From RGIG8244 sp045639325 (GTDB lineage Bacteria > Verrucomicrobiota > Lentisphaeria > Victivallales > UBA1829), in assembly GCA_045639325.1 (NCBI GenBank), contig JAZUCU010000019.1, positions 98,086-162,085 on the forward strand: a stretch of 64,000 nucleotides of DNA, in the 5' to 3' direction. Positions 17,363-25,038 of this stretch are shown here, piece by piece (position 1 is the first letter of the stretch; each line of letters opens with the position of its first letter). A model generated the notes under the pieces. That model saw only the letters and a program-made list of their open reading frames with translations. It had not been told where the DNA came from and did not search any database. The position numbers were made by a program, and so were the translations under genes.

Positions 17363-19264
17363 TTATTTCAATTTGTTATCGCACAAAGCTCCGCGCACAA
17401 GCAACGTGCAAAGTTCAGGCATGGAAATGCCCGCTGTACGCGCTTCTTCCGGAAGCATACTCGTATTCGTCATGCCGGGCAGACCATTGCCTTCCAGCAA
17501 ATAAACTTTTTTATCACTATTGCGGACAATGAAGTCGATACGGACAAGCTGATCCGCACCCGCTGCCGCCGCAAAACGCAACGCGGCATCCGCAACCTGC
17601 GCCTGAATTTCTTCAGAAATGGAAACAGGGGGACAGAAATGACGGCAGCCGGAATCTTCATTATATTTCGCATCATAATCATAAATTTTGCCCGGATACT
17701 GCACTTCCATGGCTGGCAGTGCTTTACCGGCAACAACGCCGACCGCACCTTCCACACCCTGAATGTACTCTTCCACCAATACCGATTCATCGTAACGGAA
17801 TGCCTCGGCAAGCGCTTCGTGCCACTGAGTCATATCTTCCACAAAGGTAACGCCGAATGTGGAACCGTTAGAGTTGGGTTTCACCACCAGCGGAAATTCG
17901 AAACCGGCTGGGATATTCTCCCGGGGTTCGCGCAGTTCACAATACTTGGCAGTATTCAAACCGGCATCAAACATCACCTGCTTCGATGCCTTCTTATCCA
18001 TAATCAAACGGCAGGACGCAGAGCCGGGGCCGACGAATTTCAGCGACGCTTTTTCCAGCAATTCCTGAAGACGTCCGTCTTCCCCATAACCGCCATGAAG
18101 AACCGGAAAAATCACATCCGCCCAATGAAGCATGTCATCGGTCAACGCCAATTCCTGAATATCAAATTCCTTAACCGTAAAACCGGCAGTACGCAGCGCA
18201 TCCGCCACGTTGCCGCCCGAACGCAAGGAAATTTCACGTTCACTGCTAACTCCACCCTTGAGAACAAGGACTTTCAATGCTGCATTTTCCTGATCCTGCA
18301 TATTGGCAAACCTCACTTCTGTATGTAATAATATCTGTTCTGTTTTCAATACCGTTTCGCGCATCTCGTGCAGAAGCGATGCATAATCCGCACTGCTTCC
18401 CGCCGCACCACTCCGGTTCACAACCCAGTTGCCGTGCTCCGTCGCGACTTCAAATGCGCCGGTCTTTCGACCTTTCATACCCGCCGATTCCAGTAATTTA
18501 CCCGCAATCATTCCCGGCGGATTCCGGAATGTACTCCCTGCACTGCGCCCTCTCGGCGCATTCCTGCGGCGTTCCGATTCTTCACTCCATAAACGATCCT
18601 CTTCCGCCACGTCACCATCAGGGAAACGGAAACGCGCCGCAAGAATCATCAAGTCTGATCCCAAGCCGGATGACCGGTACTGCCAGGGCAGTTCTTCCTT
18701 GCGGATCACACGAATTTTACCTGTCTGCAAATCCATAACATCCATAGAAATAAGGAAGTCGGAAATACAAACACCTTTCGCCCCGGCATTCATAAATAAC
18801 GCACCGCCGCAACTGCCGGGAATACCGGACAAGCCGGAAATACCGCAACGGCCTTTCTCTTTGGCAAAAGTCAGAAGACTGCGCAAGGTACAGGCGGCAC
18901 CGGCATGAATCACGCCATCGGCTTCCTCCTGCAAAAAAAGGAAAACACCGTCTTCCACTTTCAGGAAAACGGTGTTAAGCAATGGCATGTCAGAACCGGC
19001 AAAATTGGAACCGCCCCCCAGAGGGATAAGCTGGTATCCATCTGCACGCAATGCGGGCACATAACGTTCCGCATCAGCACAATTCAGGAGCTTCACAAGT
19101 GTGAACTCGCCGAGACCTGCGCCAAGAGTTGTACAGCTTCCCCAGGAAGCATGTTCATCAACAATCGCTTCCCCGGGGAGAAAATAGTCAGAAATACTCT
19201 TATTTCTTGTAGACTTCTTTGGGATCGAAGATACGCTCACCGACAACATTGAGACTGCCATCAC
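17363..19264 (-). CDS. murB-ddl: Fused UDP-N-acetylenolpyruvoylglucosamine reductase - D-Ala-D-Ala ligase (MurB-Ddl)
   Basis: 633 aa in one open frame. MurB part (about 35-320): LGGGSNFAGSD (FAD), GISGLSGIPGSCGGA, QYRSSG (196-201), GSTFRNP with proton-donor Ser244, and the C-terminal Glu316 of TEVRFA. After a ~10-residue linker the Ddl part (about 331-633) runs from VLVLKGGVSSEREISL through FPVLHGGYGEDG, LVVKPNSNGSTFGV to LLEGNGLPGMT. Both active sites look complete, so one protein would reduce UDP-GlcNAc-enolpyruvate and make D-Ala-D-Ala. The exact start is uncertain: the only in-frame ATGs lie inside hisI (65-bp overlap), and the MurB core begins at about residue 35. Flanked by hisI and pheA. 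Confidence 0.92.
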   Translation of the reverse strand: MMAVSMLSVSVSSIPKKSTRNKSISDYFLPGEAIVDEHASWGSCTTLGAGLGEFTLVKLLNCADAERYVPALRADGYQLIPLGGGSNFAGSDMPLLNTVFLKVEDGVFLFLQEEADGVIHAGAACTLRSLLTFAKEKGRCGISGLSGIPGSCGGALFMNAGAKGVCISDFLISMDVMDLQTGKIRVIRKEELPWQYRSSGLGSDLMILAARFRFPDGDVAEEDRLWSEESERRRNAPRGRSAGSTFRNPPGMIAGKLLESAGMKGRKTGAFEVATEHGNWVVNRSGAAGSSADYASLLHEMRETVLKTEQILLHTEVRFANMQDQENAALKVLVLKGGVSSEREISLRSGGNVADALRTAGFTVKEFDIQELALTDDMLHWADVIFPVLHGGYGEDGRLQELLEKASLKFVGPGSASCRLIMDKKASKQVMFDAGLNTAKYCELREPRENIPAGFEFPLVVKPNSNGSTFGVTFVEDMTQWHEALAEAFRYDESVLVEEYIQGVEGAVGVVAGKALPAMEVQYPGKIYDYDAKYNEDSGCRHFCPPVSISEEIQAQVADAALRFAAAAGADQLVRIDFIVRNSDKKVYLLEGNGLPGMTNTSMLPEEARTAGISMPELCTLLVRGALCDNKLK

Positions 19265-19580
19265 TTTCCAATCTGCGGAAGAAACAGGAGCGGTATCCTT
19301 CGTGGCAAGCTGCGCCGCCGATCTGATCCACTTTGAAAATCACAGTGTCTTCATCACAGTCGATGAGGATTTCTTTCACAATCTGACGGTTGCCGGATTC
19401 TTCACCCTTCTTCCAGAGTTTATTCCGGGAACGGGACCAGTAAGTCGCTGCGCCCGTTTTCAGTGTTTCATTCCAGGATTCTTCATTGATGTATGCCAAC
19501 ATGAGCACATCACCGGTTTTCCAGTCCTGGGCGATCGCGGGGATCAAGCCGCCGCTCTTCTTAAAGTCGAGTTCAATCAT
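19200..19580 (-). CDS. hisI: Phosphoribosyl-AMP cyclohydrolase
   Basis: 126 aa, a stand-alone HisI without the HisE domain. Signatures: DVLMLAYINEESW, TYWSRSRNKLWKKGEESGN, and the metal ligands in DCDEDT and AACHEGYRSCF. It opens the purine ring of phosphoribosyl-AMP in histidine synthesis. Its ATG overlaps the upstream lipoprotein stop (ATGA), and its 3' end overlaps the annotated start of murB-ddl, so the three are tightly coupled. No other his genes are nearby. Confidence 0.95.
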   Translation of the reverse strand: MIELDFKKSGGLIPAIAQDWKTGDVLMLAYINEESWNETLKTGAATYWSRSRNKLWKKGEESGNRQIVKEILIDCDEDTVIFKVDQIGGAACHEGYRSCFFRRLESDGSLNVVGERIFDPKEVYKK

Positions 19581-20194
19581 TTTACAATCTTTACCTGTTT
19601 TGAGGGGTCTTGTTTTACGGGAGCTTTCAATTCAGCTTCCGCGGCATATTCTTTTTGATCTTTCTGTATCTGTTTCATTTCTGCATTGTTATGGAGAATA
19701 CCCACAGCAAAACAGAAAGATTTGCAATCTTCAGCAGGCGCAATGTCAGAGAAACGGACAGGGTCGCCCGGCATGATCTCGCGAATCCGCAACGGTGTGT
19801 TGTTCTTCAGTTTCATGACTTTACCATTCTTGTCAAACCAGACATAACGGAATGCCACACGATACGGCTTTTCACCTTTGAGCATCCAGGTGAAGAAGGA
19901 ATACGGTTTCGTTTTGCCATAAATGCGGCCGGAAACCAAACCATCTTCGGTTACGTTGCTTTCCACTTTGCCAACTTCAAAGACTTTGGCAAAATCAGGG
20001 CAGATATAAATCATGCCCGGTTTCAGATTATAAGAAACGGCCTGAGAATAATCGCACTGCGCCATCTTCGTCACATCGGAATTCGGTGTCACTACAAATT
20101 TTTCATTGACTTTGACTTCTTCAGTCATCGCACAGGCAGCTGTCAGCATGAGAGATGCAGCTGCAGATGCCAATGTAATCATACGTTTCATCAT
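19577..20194 (-). CDS. Putative lipoprotein, YcfL (DUF1425)-like
   Basis: 205 aa. The N-terminus MMKRMITLASAAASLMLTAACAM is a signal sequence with a probable lipobox (TAAC), so a membrane-anchored lipoprotein is likely. The central part (FRYVWFDKNGKVM...TPLRIREIMPGDPVRFSDIAP then a Cys-x-Phe-x-Phe segment) resembles the DUF1425/YcfL beta-sandwich, where an F-x-Y-x-W-D-x-x-G motif and a proline-gly turn are conserved. The C-terminus is a Lys/Gln-rich tail. Function is unknown; YcfL-type proteins sit near peptidoglycan-synthase activators in enterobacteria. RBS TTGGAGG. First gene of the six-gene operon ending in recQ. Confidence 0.6.
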   Translation of the reverse strand: MMKRMITLASAAASLMLTAACAMTEEVKVNEKFVVTPNSDVTKMAQCDYSQAVSYNLKPGMIYICPDFAKVFEVGKVESNVTEDGLVSGRIYGKTKPYSFFTWMLKGEKPYRVAFRYVWFDKNGKVMKLKNNTPLRIREIMPGDPVRFSDIAPAEDCKSFCFAVGILHNNAEMKQIQKDQKEYAAEAELKAPVKQDPSKQVKIVK

Positions 20195-20264
20195 CGTTCA
20201 TTACCTCCAAATTATACAATATATTTCGGGTTCTGTAAGTAATTTACACCCCTTGACGAAAAAG

Positions 20265-21533
20265 TCAAGCGTGGCGAAGTGTTTTTCCCACATAAATCTG
20301 ACGCGGACGGACAATTTTTGTTTCCATACCGATCATTTCACGCCAGTGGGCAATCCAGCCCGGCAGACGTGCCAATGCAAACATCACGGTGAACATGTTT
20401 TCCGGAATGCCCAACGCACGGTAAACAATGCCGGAATAGAAGTCCACGTTCGGATACAGATTCCGTTTCACAAAGTATTCGTCGTTCAAAGCTGTCTTTT
20501 CCACTTCACGTGCCACTTCAAGCAGCGGATCGTTGATATTCATCTTGTTCAGGAACTTGTGACATTCTTCTTTGATGATCTTTGCACGCGGGTCGAATGT
20601 TTTGTACACGCGGTGACCGAAGCCCATCAACTTTGTCGGGTCTTTGGAGTCTTTCACCTTGGCAAAATATTTTTCCGTGCTGCCTTCCCGTTCGATCGTA
20701 CGCAGCATTTCCACAACCTGCTGGTTTGCACCACCATGCAGCGGGCCGGACAATGCAGAAATACCGGCAGAAATGGTTGCATACAGGTTCACCTGCGCAC
20801 TGCCGATGGTACGGACCGTTGTCGTAGAACAGTTCTGTTCGTGGTCTGCATGGAGAATCAGCAGGACGTTCAGGATACGAACGGCTTCTTCGCTGATCCG
20901 GTAAGGCAGTACCGGAGAATCGAACATCATGTTCAGGAAGTTGGCGCAGTAAGAAAGGTCGATACGCGGGTAAACAACCGGTTCACCGATACTTTTCTTA
21001 TACGCAAACGCCGCCATTGTACGGACCGTTGAAATCAGACGTGCGGTAGAGAGCTCAATATCTTCTTCCATAGAAAGCTGGTCAACGTTGGGATAGAACA
21101 CTGCCAGAGCATTGATCATAGTGGAAAGAATATGCATCGGGTGTGCACCACGGGGCAGACGGTCGAAGAAGTGACGCATATCTTCGTGCATCAGAGAGTT
21201 GATGTTCAGAAGATGGGAAAAATTTCTCTTGCGTTCCGGATCCGGCAGTTCTCCATGCACAAGCAGATATGCCACATCCGTAAAGGAATGTTTCTGTACC
21301 AGTTCTTCCACCGGATATCCACGATAGCGAAGCACCCCGTGTTCCCCGTCAACAAAAGTGATGGAACTCTGACACACTGCGGTGTTCATCAAACTGGGGT
21401 CAAGAACGACATAACCGGTTTGCTTTCGGAACTGACCGATTTCGATTGCCTTTTCGCCTTCAGTCCCGACAATGACGGGCAATTCAATATCGTTCCCGCC
21501 AACGTGCAGTTTTGCTTTTTCTGTCATTTCCAT
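20265..21533 (-). CDS. gltA: Citrate synthase
   Basis: 422 aa from MEMTEKAKLHV. Condenses oxaloacetate and acetyl-CoA. Motifs: LRYRGYPVEEL, HPMHILSTM with catalytic His, LSGPLHGGANQQVVEML, MGFGHRVYKTFDPRA (GHR-xYK), LPGWIAHWREM. The N-terminal beta-rich extension (about 50 residues) is typical of the hexameric, NADH-sensitive type II enzymes. An in-frame ATG at 21599 was rejected because it lies upstream of the promoter -10 at 21588-21593; a start at 21566 is possible but has no RBS. Single gene with its own promoter. Confidence 0.95.
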   Translation of the reverse strand: MEMTEKAKLHVGGNDIELPVIVGTEGEKAIEIGQFRKQTGYVVLDPSLMNTAVCQSSITFVDGEHGVLRYRGYPVEELVQKHSFTDVAYLLVHGELPDPERKRNFSHLLNINSLMHEDMRHFFDRLPRGAHPMHILSTMINALAVFYPNVDQLSMEEDIELSTARLISTVRTMAAFAYKKSIGEPVVYPRIDLSYCANFLNMMFDSPVLPYRISEEAVRILNVLLILHADHEQNCSTTTVRTIGSAQVNLYATISAGISALSGPLHGGANQQVVEMLRTIEREGSTEKYFAKVKDSKDPTKLMGFGHRVYKTFDPRAKIIKEECHKFLNKMNINDPLLEVAREVEKTALNDEYFVKRNLYPNVDFYSGIVYRALGIPENMFTVMFALARLPGWIAHWREMIGMETKIVRPRQIYVGKTLRHA

Positions 21534-21587
21534 GTTTTTATTTTTCCGATCTTTAATGTTTTGCATGAATAATCGAAGCGAACTGGT

Positions 21588-21615
21588 AATATATCCCATT
21601 TTTTTGCATTTTCAA
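21588..21615 (-). promoter_or_regulatory. Candidate promoter of gltA
   Basis: Minus strand: TTGAAA (21615-21610), 16-bp spacer, TATATT (21593-21588). The predicted transcript starts near 21581, giving a ~48-base leader to the ATG at 21533; this decides the gltA start. Confidence 0.7.
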
Positions 21616-21650
21616 GTTTAAATAAGATTTTTTTGTGCATTAACCCTTTA

Positions 21651-21804
21651 ATACGGAGAAGTACGGAGTTTTACGGATGAATACGGAGAGGTACGGAGAA
21701 ATCCGATATCTCATTTTTGCTGCCGTTGCAATTTTTGTTTCCGTTGTCACGGCATCAAATTACCCCCTCCGTATATCTCCGTAATCCTCCGTATATCTCC
21801 GTAC
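21651..21804. repeat. Inverted arrays of a TACGGAG motif
   Basis: Left array 21651-21700 has five close spaced copies of [A/G]TACGGA(G); right array 21766-21804 has four copies of the reverse complement (TCCGTA). The arms can pair over several segments around a ~65-base centre that contains no gene. The array lies between the 3' end of the FGE-fold gene and the gltA promoter. Confidence 0.75.
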
Positions 21805-21822
21805 AAAACTTCGCTCCGCACC

Positions 21823-21847
21823 GTCGGACCAGTCTGACAAGTCCGAC
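21823..21847 (-). other. Perfect 7-bp hairpin 3' of the putative DGR variable region
   Basis: GTCGGAC (21823-21829) and GTCCGAC (21841-21847) are fully complementary with an 11-base loop. It is part of a short tandem run of GTCYGACAA units (about 21823-21858). It begins 29 bp beyond the FGE-gene stop codon. In characterised DGRs (Bordetella phage BPP-1) a hairpin just 3' of the variable repeat helps target recognition. A run of seven T (minus strand, 21857-21863) precedes rather than follows it, so it is not an ordinary intrinsic terminator. Confidence 0.6.
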
Positions 21848-21875
21848 AAGTCTGACAAAAAAACTCTGCCCAGTC

Positions 21876-22811
21876 TTACTGCTCCGGCACAAGGGCCAGG
21901 CGGAAGCCCAGGTAGTTGAAGAGATTGCGCGGTACCCAGATGCTCCGGTACGCAGAACGGCAGTTCTTCGCGTTGTCGCACCAACTGCCGCCACGGAACA
22001 CGCGGTAAGAGCCAGTCCGTGGTCCTACGGGATCTGTTACTGCACCATCTCTGTAATCACCATACCAATCCCGACACCATTCCCAGACATTGCCGTGCAT
22101 ATCATATAAACCCCAGTTATTGGGACGCTTTTGTCCCACCGGATGAGTTTGCGCCTTCTCCTTCTTATTCTCAGAATCATCGCAAGAATTATACCAAGCA
22201 ACTTCTACAAGATCAATACAAATGTCGCCATCCATTAAAATCCTGCCGTTATTCAATGCCGTCATTGTACCCGCGCGACAGGCATATTCCCACTGCGCTT
22301 CCGTAGGCAAATCAAACTTATAACCGCATGGCAATTTCCCGGCATAATGTTCGTTGAGCTTATCACAAAATGATTTTGCTTCCTCCCAGCGGACTTTTTC
22401 CACTGGACGGTTATCACAATTCTGATATTTCGCAAAATGAGGCGTGTCTAAAATATTACGAAATGATCTATTTCCCTTCCAGCGGATTAATTGTTCCACT
22501 GAAAAATCATGACGATTGAATCTAGATGGATTATCCCCCATCACTGCTTCCCATTGTGCTTGTGTTACTTGATACTTGCCAAGCCAATAATCCTGGGGCA
22601 ATGTCACCTGATGCAATTTTTCATCGGGATATCTTCCCCACTCATCTTCCGGACTACCCATCATAAATGTACCGGCTTTGATCTTTACCATTTCCAGATC
22701 AACGCCATTACAGTCAATCTTTATATCAAAATCAGAAGCATCGGCACAAGACAAATCTGTCGGTGGTTCGTCAGAATGATTTTTTCGCATGAATAAAGCA
22801 GTATGTTTCAT
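21876..22811 (-). CDS. FGE-sulfatase (formylglycine-generating enzyme) fold protein, putative DGR target
   Basis: 311 aa from the ATG at 22811, which has GGAG 7-8 bases upstream (an ATG at 22823 lacks this). The FGE/C-type-lectin-like domain runs from VDLEMVKIKAGTFMMGSPEDE (about 34) through YWLGKYQVTQAQWEAVMG, FDLPTEAQWEYACRAG, GLYDMHGNVWEWCRDWY to FRGGSW and LGFRLALVPEQ at the end. The last ~45 residues have many NNC codons (Tyr, Phe, Cys, Asp, Ser, Ile, Asn) at the positions where DGR templates carry AAC, in an otherwise conserved frame. No signal peptide is seen. The catalytic role of true FGE is unlikely; ligand binding is more plausible. Own promoter at 22840-22867. Confidence 0.88.
   Translation of the reverse strand: MKHTALFMRKNHSDEPPTDLSCADASDFDIKIDCNGVDLEMVKIKAGTFMMGSPEDEWGRYPDEKLHQVTLPQDYWLGKYQVTQAQWEAVMGDNPSRFNRHDFSVEQLIRWKGNRSFRNILDTPHFAKYQNCDNRPVEKVRWEEAKSFCDKLNEHYAGKLPCGYKFDLPTEAQWEYACRAGTMTALNNGRILMDGDICIDLVEVAWYNSCDDSENKKEKAQTHPVGQKRPNNWGLYDMHGNVWEWCRDWYGDYRDGAVTDPVGPRTGSYRVFRGGSWCDNAKNCRSAYRSIWVPRNLFNYLGFRLALVPEQ
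21893..22013 (-). other. Putative DGR variable region (VR)
   Basis: Codons from Gly (22013) to the end show a fixed scaffold (FRGGSW, NCRSA, LGFRLA) interrupted by positions encoded as TAC, TTC, TGC, GAC, TAC, AGC, ATC, CTC, TTC, TAC. All differ from AAC at the first two bases only, the footprint of adenine-specific mutagenic retrohoming. Some positions retain AAC or AAT. No template repeat or reverse transcriptase was recognised in the window. Confidence 0.65.
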
Positions 22812-22839
22812 GTTATACTCCAAATTTTTATTCGGGAAT

Positions 22840-22867
22840 ATAATAGCATAATTTACTGCATTTTCAA
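22840..22867 (-). promoter_or_regulatory. Candidate promoter of the FGE-fold gene
   Basis: Minus strand: TTGAAA (22867-22862), 16-bp spacer, TATTAT (22845-22840), with TGC before the -10 (extended -10). It shares CTTGAAAATGCA with the gltA promoter. Confidence 0.7.
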
Positions 22868-22886
22868 GTCAGGACTTCAAAAAAAG

Positions 22887-23450
22887 TCATTTCCGCATAA
22901 AATAAAACGTGCCGATCAATGCTGCTATCGTGAAAAGAATCACAAAGACGGTCAGAATAATAGAGGTCTTACAGCAGCACTGTTTGTCTTCCGCTTTGAA
23001 ACGTTTGCGGAAGATCAAATAGAAAATGGTCATGATGCCGCCCTGCACAAATGCAGACAGGATATAAAAACAGCTCCAGGTGTAAAGCAGATCTTTCACC
23101 GGGAAATCCATATACGGATCATCAATGCAAGGATGGCGGAAACCGCATACCCCCGAAATCGAAACAAGAAATGTGATAAAGATCAACAGCAGCCAGGAAA
23201 ATGCAAACGGTTTTCGGCGAAAATAAAAAACTGCTCCGACGGGGAACAGAACCGTAGCGGCAACAAACAGAAAATAAAGAATAGAATACAGAAGACAAAA
23301 CTTGCCGGGATTCTGTTCCAACAAGTAATTATACGCATTATCCAGAAACAGAAACAGCAATATCATGACACAGGAAACATGAAAAATCCAATTGGAATGT
23401 TTTACCAAGCCATCATAAATTGCATTTTTTATCCCATTTTGCGTTGTCAT
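22887..23450 (-). CDS. Hypothetical membrane protein
   Basis: 187 aa with about five predicted membrane segments (approximately residues 22-42, 50-75, 83-102, 122-145 and 162-184). A Cys-rich patch (KQCCCKTS) precedes the last helix, and a loop with GFRHPCIDDPYMDF lies after the third. No family recognised. It starts 12 bp after mazG and is the last gene of the operon 24968-22887, so expression follows mazG and queD. Own terminator not seen. The location is presumably the inner membrane. Confidence 0.65.
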   Translation of the reverse strand: MTTQNGIKNAIYDGLVKHSNWIFHVSCVMILLFLFLDNAYNYLLEQNPGKFCLLYSILYFLFVAATVLFPVGAVFYFRRKPFAFSWLLLIFITFLVSISGVCGFRHPCIDDPYMDFPVKDLLYTWSCFYILSAFVQGGIMTIFYLIFRKRFKAEDKQCCCKTSIILTVFVILFTIAALIGTFYFMRK

Positions 23451-23462
23451 TCTATCACCAAA

Positions 23463-24248
23463 TCAGATTGATTTTTCGACACTCTTGGCTTCATTCCAGA
23501 GAGCATCCAATTCTTCCGGGGTCATATCCTGCGGGGCTTTTCCGGCATCGGCAACTTTAGATTCCAGATATTGAAAACGACGCTGGAATTTATCGGATGC
23601 CCGCTGCAGCAATTCTTCCGCCGTGGCACGTTTGCGGAAACGGGCAAGATTGACAACGGTAAACATCAGATCGCCCAATTCTTCATCAATGGCATCGTCA
23701 TTACCGGTTTGGAATGCGGCACAGACTTCCTTGAATTCTTCTTCCAGTTTTGCCCGGACATCCTGCTCTTCTTTCCAGTCGAAAGAAACTTCTGCGGCTT
23801 TGCGCTGCATTTTTTCCGCCCGCATCAAGCCGGGCAGAGAATGAGGAATCCGAGCCAGCACGGAAGTAGGGAGCTGACCGTTTTTCTCTTCCTTCTTGAC
23901 TTTCTGCCATAACGCCTGTACATCATCCGCCGACTCTGCTTTTTTATCGCCGAAGACATGGGGATGACGGCGGATCATTTTTTCCGTAATATCGTGAGCG
24001 ACGTCTTCGAAATTGAAAGCATTGCGTTCTTCTGCAATAACAGCATGAAGGACTGCCTGCATGAGCAGATCGCCCAACTCTTCCTTCATGTGCGCGTCAT
24101 CTTTTTCATCAATGGCATCGAGGAATTCCGCTGCTTCTTCAATGAGATTCTTTTTCAGGGAAACATGAGTCTGCACTCTGTCCCACGGACAGCCATCGGG
24201 CGCACGGAGACGGCGCATGACCTCAACGAGCCGTTGAATTTCAGACAT
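23463..24248 (-). CDS. mazG: Nucleoside triphosphate pyrophosphohydrolase MazG
   Basis: 261 aa with two MazG domains. N-terminal: MRRLRAPDGCPWDRVQTHVSLKK... and EEAAEFLDAI with EELGDLLMQAVLHA supply the EExxE and ExxD Mg-binding residues. C-terminal repeat: LEEEFKEVCAAF and DEELGDLMFTVVNLARF. It hydrolyses (d)NTPs to monophosphate and PPi and is thought to clear aberrant nucleotides or lower ppGpp. It begins 9 bp after queD. Confidence 0.95.
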   Translation of the reverse strand: MSEIQRLVEVMRRLRAPDGCPWDRVQTHVSLKKNLIEEAAEFLDAIDEKDDAHMKEELGDLLMQAVLHAVIAEERNAFNFEDVAHDITEKMIRRHPHVFGDKKAESADDVQALWQKVKKEEKNGQLPTSVLARIPHSLPGLMRAEKMQRKAAEVSFDWKEEQDVRAKLEEEFKEVCAAFQTGNDDAIDEELGDLMFTVVNLARFRKRATAEELLQRASDKFQRRFQYLESKVADAGKAPQDMTPEELDALWNEAKSVEKSI

Positions 24249-24257
24249 AATAATACC

Positions 24258-24632
24258 TTAATCTTCGTAATAGGAAGCGCCGGAAGTGGGAGATTCGCAA
24301 ACACGGACACGTGCAACTTTTGCAGGGCCCAAATCATTGATAGCGGCTGAAAGTTCTTTATAAATAACCCGTGCCAGATTTTCGCTGGTGGGGTTGACAT
24401 CCGCAAAACAGGGCAGATCGTTCAAATATTTGTGGTCGAACTGTTCCAGGATCCGGGTCAATTCCCGCTTGAGGACTTTGAAGTCGACTGCGATGCCGAT
24501 GGAATCCAATTCGGGGGATTTGATAAACACCTGCACCATCCAGTTATGACCATGGAGTGCAGAACAATCGCCATTATATCCGCGCAGAGAATGAGCGGCG
24601 GAAAACTCTCTTACAATATCAAGTTCAAACAT
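24258..24632 (-). CDS. queD: 6-carboxy-5,6,7,8-tetrahydropterin synthase QueD
   Basis: 124 aa. Zn ligands His14 (FSAAHSL) and His27/His29 (LHGHNW); catalytic Cys23 (GDCSALHGH) is present, which supports QueD rather than a Cys-less PTPS-III. FDHKYLND and PTSENLARVIY match the family, as does C-terminal VRVCESPTSGASY with the substrate-binding Glu. It makes carboxytetrahydropterin in preQ0/queuosine synthesis. Other queuosine genes are not in the window. Confidence 0.93.
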   Translation of the reverse strand: MFELDIVREFSAAHSLRGYNGDCSALHGHNWMVQVFIKSPELDSIGIAVDFKVLKRELTRILEQFDHKYLNDLPCFADVNPTSENLARVIYKELSAAINDLGPAKVARVRVCESPTSGASYYED

Positions 24633-24662
24633 AAATCACATCCGATTCCGGCTGAAATAAAA

Positions 24663-24968
24663 TCAGCCTTTCTTTTTCAAATATTTTGCTTTTGCATCTT
24701 CAAGGATCAACCCTGCCCGATCGGGATCGATAGGATCATATCCTTTGGCTTTAAGAATATCAAGGAACTGCAGCCACCCTGCATGATCCCACATACCATC
24801 ATGTTCTTTGACGAATGTGGAAGGCACTCTGGATGCGGCAAGTTTCTTCAGATTATCTTCAACGGTCATCACTTTCTTCCGTTTTGCCACCGGCTTGAGC
24901 GTTTTTCTGGCAGAACATTTTCTTGTTGTCTTCTTTACTGCGCCAGTTTTTGCTTCTTTCTTCATCAT
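24663..24968 (-). CDS. Small basic hypothetical protein
   Basis: 101 aa. The first ~35 residues are Lys/Arg/Ala-rich (KKTTRKCSARKTLKPVAKRK), reminiscent of histone-H1-like tails, suggesting nucleic-acid binding (inference). The rest (MTVEDNLKKLAASRVPSTFV...WDHAGWLQFLDILKAKGY) is a compact acidic-basic segment without a recognised fold. GAGGTG precedes the double ATG. First gene of the operon with queD and mazG, with promoter 24993-25021. Confidence 0.65.
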   Translation of the reverse strand: MMKKEAKTGAVKKTTRKCSARKTLKPVAKRKKVMTVEDNLKKLAASRVPSTFVKEHDGMWDHAGWLQFLDILKAKGYDPIDPDRAGLILEDAKAKYLKKKG

Positions 24969-24992
24969 TTCACCTCATAAATCAGCTCTTAT

Positions 24993-25021
24993 ACTATAGT
25001 CCCTTTTTTGCAAAATTGCAA
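24993..25021 (-). promoter_or_regulatory. Candidate promoter of the 24968-22887 operon
   Basis: Minus strand: TTGCAA (25021-25016), 17-bp spacer, TATAGT (24998-24993), about 24 bp before the start codon. Confidence 0.6.
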
Positions 25022-25038
25022 ATTCTGTGGTAAAAAAA

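Noticed and set aside
21651..21804. CRISPR or iteron origin of replication
   Set aside because: Motif is 7 bases, spacing irregular, and arrays are inverted; no replication or cas genes are near.
21876..22811. Functional formylglycine-generating enzyme partner of a sulfatase
   Set aside because: No cognate sulfatase with CxPxR is nearby, and the C-terminus has the layout of a DGR target; a ligand-binding role is favoured.
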